In this document: positions 63,202 through 64,000 of the stretch, piece by piece
How the letters are laid out: each line of letters opens with the position of its first letter
How positions within the stretch are numbered: position 1 is the first letter of the stretch
Position numbers and translations under genes: made by a program
Notes under the pieces: generated by a model
Seen by the model: only the letters and a program-made list of their open reading frames with translations
Told to the model about the DNA's origin: nothing
The model's database searches: none
Source of the DNA: Thermohalobaculum sediminis
GTDB taxonomy: Bacteria; Pseudomonadota; Alphaproteobacteria; Rhodobacterales; Rhodobacteraceae
Direction: 5' to 3'
DNA: 64,000 bases
NCBI RefSeq assembly: GCF_023487995.1
Contig: NZ_JAMFKN010000002.1
Span: 1 to 64,000, forward strand

Positions 63202-63949
63202 AGCCACGATTGTTCCCCCTGAAGAGATGGAGCTCGAGCTTCTCCAGCAGGTTGAGGAAGAGCACGGCGAGCAGGATGATCGAGAAGATCGCGGCGTACA
63301 TGCTGGCGTAATCGGCGATCGAGCGGCTGTAGGTGATGATGTCGCCAACGCCCGTCGGCGTGATCTTGAGCTCGGACAGGATCGCCCCGATGAACCCCGC
63401 CGAGATGCCGAGGCGAAGCCCCGAGAAGATCACCGGCGAGGCGGCGGGGATGATCACCTTGAGGATCACGTCGAGCCGCGAGCCGAGGAACGAGCGCGCC
63501 ATCTCGGTCAGCGACGACGGCGTGTTGCGGACCGCGCTCGCGGTGTTCAGCACGATCACCGGCATCGCCATGATGCACACGACGAACACCTTCGAGGTGA
63601 GCCCGATGCCGTAGGCCATCACCAGGAGGGGGATCAGCGCGGCCAGCGGCGCCGACTGCATGACGACGAAGATCGGCGAGAACAGCCAGTCGAAGCGCGC
63701 GCTGAGCCCGATCCACAGCCCCAGCGCAATCCCGAGGATGGCCGAGATCAGCACGCCCAGCGCAAGCGGGCGCAACGTCTCGGCATAGGCCGTGAAAAGC
63801 GTCCCGTCGATGGCAAGGAGGGCGAGCGCGCGCATCGACTCGAGGAAGGTCGGGAAGGCGTAGCTCACCGGGACGCGCCCGGCGATCTCCCATGCGCCGA
63901 AGACGATGGCGAGCGACAGCATCTTGAGCAGGAATGAACGGCTTGGCAT
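63188..63949 (-). CDS. TauC/SsuC-type ABC transporter permease (first)
   Basis: A 253-residue permease similar to the gene at 61641 but clearly diverged. The EAA loop reads TEMARSFLGSRLDVILKVII. PVSYAFPTFLESMRALALLA is the usual N-terminal region. It is the first gene seen of this row; upstream, only 51 bases remain in the window, so a solute-binding protein gene may precede it. Confidence 0.9.
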   Translation of the reverse strand: MPSRSFLLKMLSLAIVFGAWEIAGRVPVSYAFPTFLESMRALALLAIDGTLFTAYAETLRPLALGVLISAILGIALGLWIGLSARFDWLFSPIFVVMQSAPLAALIPLLVMAYGIGLTSKVFVVCIMAMPVIVLNTASAVRNTPSSLTEMARSFLGSRLDVILKVIIPAASPVIFSGLRLGISAGFIGAILSELKITPTGVGDIITYSRSIADYASMYAAIFSIILLAVLFLNLLEKLELHLFRGNNRGYVTD

Positions 63950-64000
63950 CGGTCCCTACCGGTGTGGCGAAGGGCGGGGGCCATCGGCCGCATCGGGGGC

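Overview
The window is very GC-rich, with tightly packed genes, many ATGA/GTGA stop-start overlaps and gene families typical of Alphaproteobacteria. The best guess is a Rhodobacterales-like organism; this is inference from gene content and style, since no rRNA or tRNA gene is present to place it. 

Region 1 (1-15.7 kb) is a worn accessory region. It holds one nearly complete IS6-family element (11812-12625, transposase broken), four IS6-family fragments, an IS3-family fragment, and pieces of genes: a ParB-type DNA methylase, an integrase and an aldehyde dehydrogenase. Among the debris are intact genes: an enoyl-CoA hydratase, a PuuB-like FAD amine oxidoreductase, a SAM methyltransferase, a glutamine-synthetase-like gamma-glutamyl-amine ligase, a polar amino acid ABC importer without its ATPase, a protein fusing an SDR domain to a class III adenylyl cyclase, and an arsR-SRPBCC-SRPBCC operon. 

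Region 2 (15.8-37.2 kb) is rich in exported proteins. A TPR/winged-helix membrane regulator (20833-22623) sits between two transcription units that point away from it. To the left are a sulfatase, a periplasmic HAD phosphatase and an octaheme cytochrome c. To the right are a small helical protein and four secreted proteins. A 17-base sequence occurs once upstream of each unit, oriented with its transcription. Then come a methanethiol oxidase (SBP56 family) paired with a polytopic membrane protein, and a FecR / CHASE2-adenylyl cyclase / EF-hand / EF-hand gene row. YHS, AhpD-like and small membrane proteins follow. 

Region 3 (37.8-50.5 kb) contains a GNAT acetyltransferase, the ArsJ-GAPDH arsenate detoxification pair with a piece of an ACR3 arsenite pump, an SbmA/BacA-like ABC transporter, an AraC-type domain protein, a complete MlaE-MlaF-MlaD-lipoprotein lipid transport operon, and a hydrolase-membrane fusion protein. 

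Region 4 (50.5-64 kb) is metabolic. One minus-strand operon carries a class III aminotransferase, both halves of a split transketolase and a complete dipeptide/opine-type ABC importer with fused ATPases. It is divergent from a GlxA-type regulator. A ketopantoate-reductase-like enzyme and a TauC/SsuC-type ABC system follow. 

The most interesting parts are the regulator with its paired 17-base sites, the two cyclase contexts (SDR fusion; FecR-CHASE2-EF-hand row), and the transketolase-aminotransferase-importer operon of unknown substrate.
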